DNA of 64,000 nucleotides from Cristatella mucedo (taxonomy: Eukaryota > Bryozoa > Phylactolaemata > Cristatellidae): positions 5,200,501-5,264,500 of the forward strand of contig WPIO01000006.1 of the NCBI GenBank assembly GCA_009760855.2, read 5' to 3'. Below the pieces are notes generated by a model. That model was not told where the DNA came from. It did no database searches and worked only from the letters and a program-made list of their open reading frames with translations. Below, in pieces: positions 61,640 through 64,000 of the stretch. The position numbers and the translations under genes were made by a program. How positions within the stretch are numbered: the stretch's first letter is position 1; each line of letters opens with the position of its first letter.

Positions 61640-61984
61640 CTGACTAGAGTAAATTATCTTGATGTTAAAATACAATTTAATCTAGGATTTACTCGTATGG
61701 GGATTTTAGTTATAAATTACTTTCATAAGTTATACTCATCAATTTTCTTTGTTTCCAATTTTCTTAATATTAACTATTATGGAGTTGAAAATAATTATAT
61801 GTTATTGTTAAGTGATTATATAACACAGTTTGATGTTTATTCTAATGATATTGTCATAACTATCAATTTCCCTGTTCTAACTTATACAAATCTAACTACT
61901 CCAAGATCTTCAGATATTATTGAAATTAATTTAGCTGATGTTTTTATAGAAAGACTGGAGGACTTCATTACTACAGATAGTTAA
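61640..61984 (+). CDS. Unidentified frame after the fibre genes
   Basis: Open frame with ATG at 61697 (95 aa), extending upstream without ATG. Beta/hydrophobic content (YITQFDVYSNDIVITINFPV, SSDIIEINLADVFIERLEDF). No promoter motif at the ATG. May be a displaced C-terminal part of a fibre or a separate small gene; convergent with 61981-62343. Confidence 0.35.
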   Translation: MTRVNYLDVKIQFNLGFTRMGILVINYFHKLYSSIFFVSNFLNINYYGVENNYMLLLSDYITQFDVYSNDIVITINFPVLTYTNLTTPRSSDIIEINLADVFIERLEDFITTDS

Positions 61985-62343
61985 ACTCTAAACTTTTTTT
62001 AATAAACTCTGTTGGTACACTACGTTCTTTTCCTGTTAATTGTTTGGTTAACTCTATTTTTTTAAAGTATGCTTCTGATTTAAGACTATTTATTTTATCT
62101 ATTTTCAAATCTTTAAGAAACTCTGAAAAGATTGATCCATCTCTAACTTTTGTAAATATATGTGATTCCTTTTTCTGAATGATCTCTTAAAGCTTTGTAT
62201 TCTAAAACTAATTTTAATGCTTGTAGTAGTGTACTTCTGATATCTTCAATTCTTCCAATTGGATAAGAGCAAATTTTTATATTCGTAAACTGTTGACCTT
62301 GTGCTACTGTTAGACAATCTTTACTTCTAGTTTCTACATTTAT
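61981..62343 (-). pseudogene. Unknown viral gene, start lost and frameshifted
   Basis: Code begins at an ATA codon (62341-62343) exactly where the promoter motif (TATATAGAAA) predicts an ATG, reads CLTVAQGQQFTNIKICSYPI and LQALKLVLEYKALRDHSEK, then shifts frame near 62165 to FSEFLKDLKIDKINSLKSEA and ends ERSVPTEFIKKSLEF. Two lesions. Family not recognised. Confidence 0.5.
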
Positions 62344-62363
62344 TTTCTATATAAATAAGTTAA

Positions 62364-62852
62364 TTATAAAGTTGTTGTAGGAATTGCAATAAAACCTGGA
62401 TCAGCTAAAGCAGCAAGTGTTGCCTTTTGTCTGGCACTAGTTCCATCAGATATATCAGGTAGAATTGCATAGCATTCATCCTTAACAATTCCAGAGATAT
62501 CTGATTTAATTCCTGCAACGCCTGATATAACTGTTGAAAGTGTTGGCAATTGACTAGCAATCCATGTAGTATAACTAGAGATTTCTCCAGGTGTATCAAC
62601 TTTCGATCTAACTGTTGCTTCAAGGTCAGTTGTTATACTAGCCATTCCAGAACCGATTACCTTTTGCGCTTCAATGTCACACTCATCAATATAAAACTTT
62701 TTTAACAGATGTATCTGTCATAATTGAGATATCTGAGTCGAGTGTTTGTTATCATAAGCAGTCATTCTAGACTTTACAAGATAGTCAACATATGCTTTAA
62801 GCAGAGTTGCAGATGTAGCAAGATTGGGATCAGATACTTCAGTTGCTGACAT
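62364..62852 (-). pseudogene. Unknown viral gene, broken
   Basis: ATG at 62852 follows a CTATACTATTATA motif. N-terminal part LATSATLLKAYVDYLVKSRM; a damaged stretch near 62700-62760 with TGA or frame changes; then open 62364-62645 (TWIASQLPTLSTVISGVAG, DECYAILPDISDG). Helical with low charge. No family recognised. Confidence 0.5.
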
Positions 62853-62886
62853 TTTCCTATACTATTATAAAAAATATACAAAACAT

Positions 62887-63051
62887 CTAATTCTTTATTA
62901 ACTTTCTTGCTTTAATCTTTAACTCTTCATATTGATCTTCATGGGTACACATTTCAAATATAATTTTAATAAGTTCATCAGTTAATTTTAATTATCTACC
63001 TTGGCTGATATCTTGAATTGTATCACGAATTTTATAATTTGTTATTTCCAT
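62887..63051 (-). pseudogene. Small unknown viral ORF with in-frame TAA
   Basis: 55 codons from ATG 63051 (after TATATATG context) to TAG; reads YKIRDTIQDISQGR, TAA at 62992-62994, then LKLTDELIKIIFEMC and YEELKIKARKLIKN. Helical. Confidence 0.5.
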
Positions 63052-63087
63052 ATATACTATGAAGAAAAAAAATTATTTCAAAATTAA

Positions 63088-63363
63088 TTAATTAATCTGG
63101 ACGCCCTGTTTAGTTTTTGGAGTTCTTGATTTCTTTTCTGCTTCTATCAACATTTCTTTTATTTTATTCCTGCATTCCATTAGTTTATCACAAGTATCGC
63201 AAATCTAAGCAAGAACACTCATATATGAGCTATATAAATCTAGAATAAGTTTATCAAGTGAATGCTTGACAATTCTTTGGTCTAATTTCTTAAATTTTTG
63301 TAGACAAATTTTAAGAGCCACATCTCTTGACTGTTCACAACTAAGAATTCTTGAAACATTCAT
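63088..63363 (-). pseudogene. Small unknown viral ORF with in-frame TAG
   Basis: 92 codons from ATG 63363 (after TATATAGA) to TAA 63088. CEQSRDVALKICLQKFKKLD, then TAG at 63205-63207, then ICDTCDKLMECRNKIKEML and a basic tail. Helical with a possible CxxC. Confidence 0.55.
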
Positions 63364-63383
63364 TCTATATAAATATAATTTTT

Positions 63384-63593
63384 TTATAGTTCATCTTCTT
63401 CATTTACGTAGTTGTATTCTACTTCTTCAAAATTAAATGCTTGTTCATAGAATTCATTAGGATCGTATTCACCTTCATCGCTACTATCTGAATATTCTGA
63501 CTCATCTTCATCTTCTGGATTGTAATCAGGATCATCACTGTCATATTCACTTTCAGTTTCAACATTTTCGCTTTCAATTTAAACTTTTTCCAT
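63384..63593 (-). pseudogene. Highly acidic small viral protein, in-frame TAA
   Basis: 70 codons; TAA at codon 5 (63579-63581), the rest open. Very Asp/Glu-rich (SEYDSDDPDYNPEDEDESEY). Acidic proteins of this kind may act as DNA mimics or chaperones, but no homologue is recognised. Start after TTATAGAA. Confidence 0.55.
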
Positions 63594-63617
63594 TTCTATA
63601 ATAATGATTTTTATTGT

Positions 63618-63785
63618 TTAACATAAATTTATTCCTGCCATCTCAAAAATTAACTCTTCTTCTGCTCTAAAATACTCCATTTCTATTTGTAATTCATGTA
63701 ACTCTTTTGTTGTTTCTCGAATATCATGTTCAACATTTACTTTTGCTTCAGGTTCAATTATATTTTCACTCTTTCGTTTTGGCAT
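63618..63785 (-). CDS. Small coiled-coil viral protein
   Basis: Intact, 55 aa: basic start MPKRKSENII, then a helix TTKELHELQIEMEYFRAEEE. ATG after AATATAG overlaps the end of the putative polymerase gene by 20 bp. Confidence 0.6.
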   Translation of the reverse strand: MPKRKSENIIEPEAKVNVEHDIRETTKELHELQIEMEYFRAEEELIFEMAGINLC

Positions 63786-64000
63786 CTATATTAATAGCAC
63801 CAATATTGCAAGTATTACATCGTCCTGGATTTAGATTGTTACTTAATGCATCGGCAATTCTATAGTGTCCATAAGCATAACTGCAGATTCCCCAATCTAA
63901 CCAGTATCGTTTTGAATCAAAGGCGGATAATGCTTTTTTGTTTGTGTTATAGTAGAAATATGATAATTTCTTGTTTGAAATCTCGACTGATTGCGATAAA
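63766..64000 (-). CDS. Probable C-terminus of protein-primed DNA polymerase B (pPolB), partial
   Basis: An open frame of 78 codons enters from beyond the window and ends at TGA 63766. It contains LSQSVEISNKKLSYFYY and then DSKRYWLDWGICSYAYGHYRI-type sequence; the KR..L..G....AYGHYRI pattern is how I recall Polinton pPolB proteins ending, just before a short tail. The tail here (NNLNPGRCNTCNIGAINI) has a CNTC pair. The catalytic motifs would lie past 64000, so identity is not proven. Gene position at one end of the element agrees with Polinton layout. Confidence 0.6.
   Translation of the reverse strand, partial: LSQSVEISNKKLSYFYYNTNKKALSAFDSKRYWLDWGICSYAYGHYRIADALSNNLNPGRCNTCNIGAINIDAKTKE

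Larger units (their letters stand above)
42490..64000. mobile_element. Maverick/Polinton-type (adintovirus-like) integrated DNA virus element, partial
   Basis: Sharp drop in GC, intronless closely packed genes on both strands, and a hallmark set: rve integrase, A32-like ATPase, adenain-like protease, double jelly-roll MCP, penton-like proteins and a probable pPolB end. Excluding the LINE at 46.43-49.85 kb, about 18 kb is present; most of the polymerase and the right terminus lie beyond the window. The left end is somewhere between 42378 and 42600. Most genes carry one to three lesions, so the copy is a decayed endogenous one. Confidence 0.92.

Noticed and set aside
42617-63593. Alternative genetic code with TAA/TAG read as Gln in the viral element
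   Set aside because: Genes end at TAA or TAG immediately before the next promoter motif, sometimes with several such stops in a row, and other lesions (frameshifts, TGA stops, a lost start codon) point to decay.

Overview
The window is nuclear DNA of an intron-rich, repeat-dense animal genome, most likely an invertebrate; I cannot name the species. Three blocks can be told apart by gene content and base composition.

Block 1 (about 1-31 kb, moderate GC): a complete gene on the minus strand for the ubiquitin chain elongation factor UBE4B/Ufd2. I traced 26 exons, from the ATG at 30942 to a stop at 1189. All splice junctions keep phase and the coding length is 3438 nt (1145 aa). The C-terminal exons carry the U-box. 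The introns hold microsatellites, tRNA-derived SINEs and many fragments of two LINE families. One of these (here LINE-A) ends in a conserved 3' hairpin followed by (TAA)n.

Block 2 (31-42.4 kb): intergenic DNA with more LINE-A and LINE-B copies and a decayed Ty3/gypsy LTR retrotransposon (34.34-40.07 kb, plus strand). Two LTRs of about 250 bp flank gag, protease, RT, RNase H and integrase remnants and an extra 3' ORF.

Block 3 (about 42.4 kb to the window end): a sharp change to very AT-rich, densely packed, intronless DNA. This is a Maverick/Polinton-type (adintovirus-like) integrated DNA virus element. It encodes an rve integrase, double jelly-roll major capsid protein, two penton-like minor capsid paralogues, an A32/FtsK-like packaging ATPase, an adenain-like protease joined to a zinc ribbon, a YqaJ-like exonuclease, a core/pX-like protein, four proteins with phage-tail-fibre-like repeats, an HNH-AP2 endonuclease and many small genes. 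At the right edge lies what looks like the C-terminus of protein-primed DNA polymerase B, so the element continues past 64000. A LINE-A copy of about 3.4 kb sits inside it (46.43-49.85 kb). Almost every viral gene starts within a few bases of a TATAG/TCTATA motif. Most genes carry premature stops or frameshifts, so the copy is decayed, but several ORFs remain open (HNH-AP2, first penton, two fibres).

The element would have worked as a virus-like unit: polymerase and exonuclease for replication, integrase for insertion, ATPase/protease/MCP/pentons for virions, and fibre-like proteins for attachment. The host gene beside it is intact.
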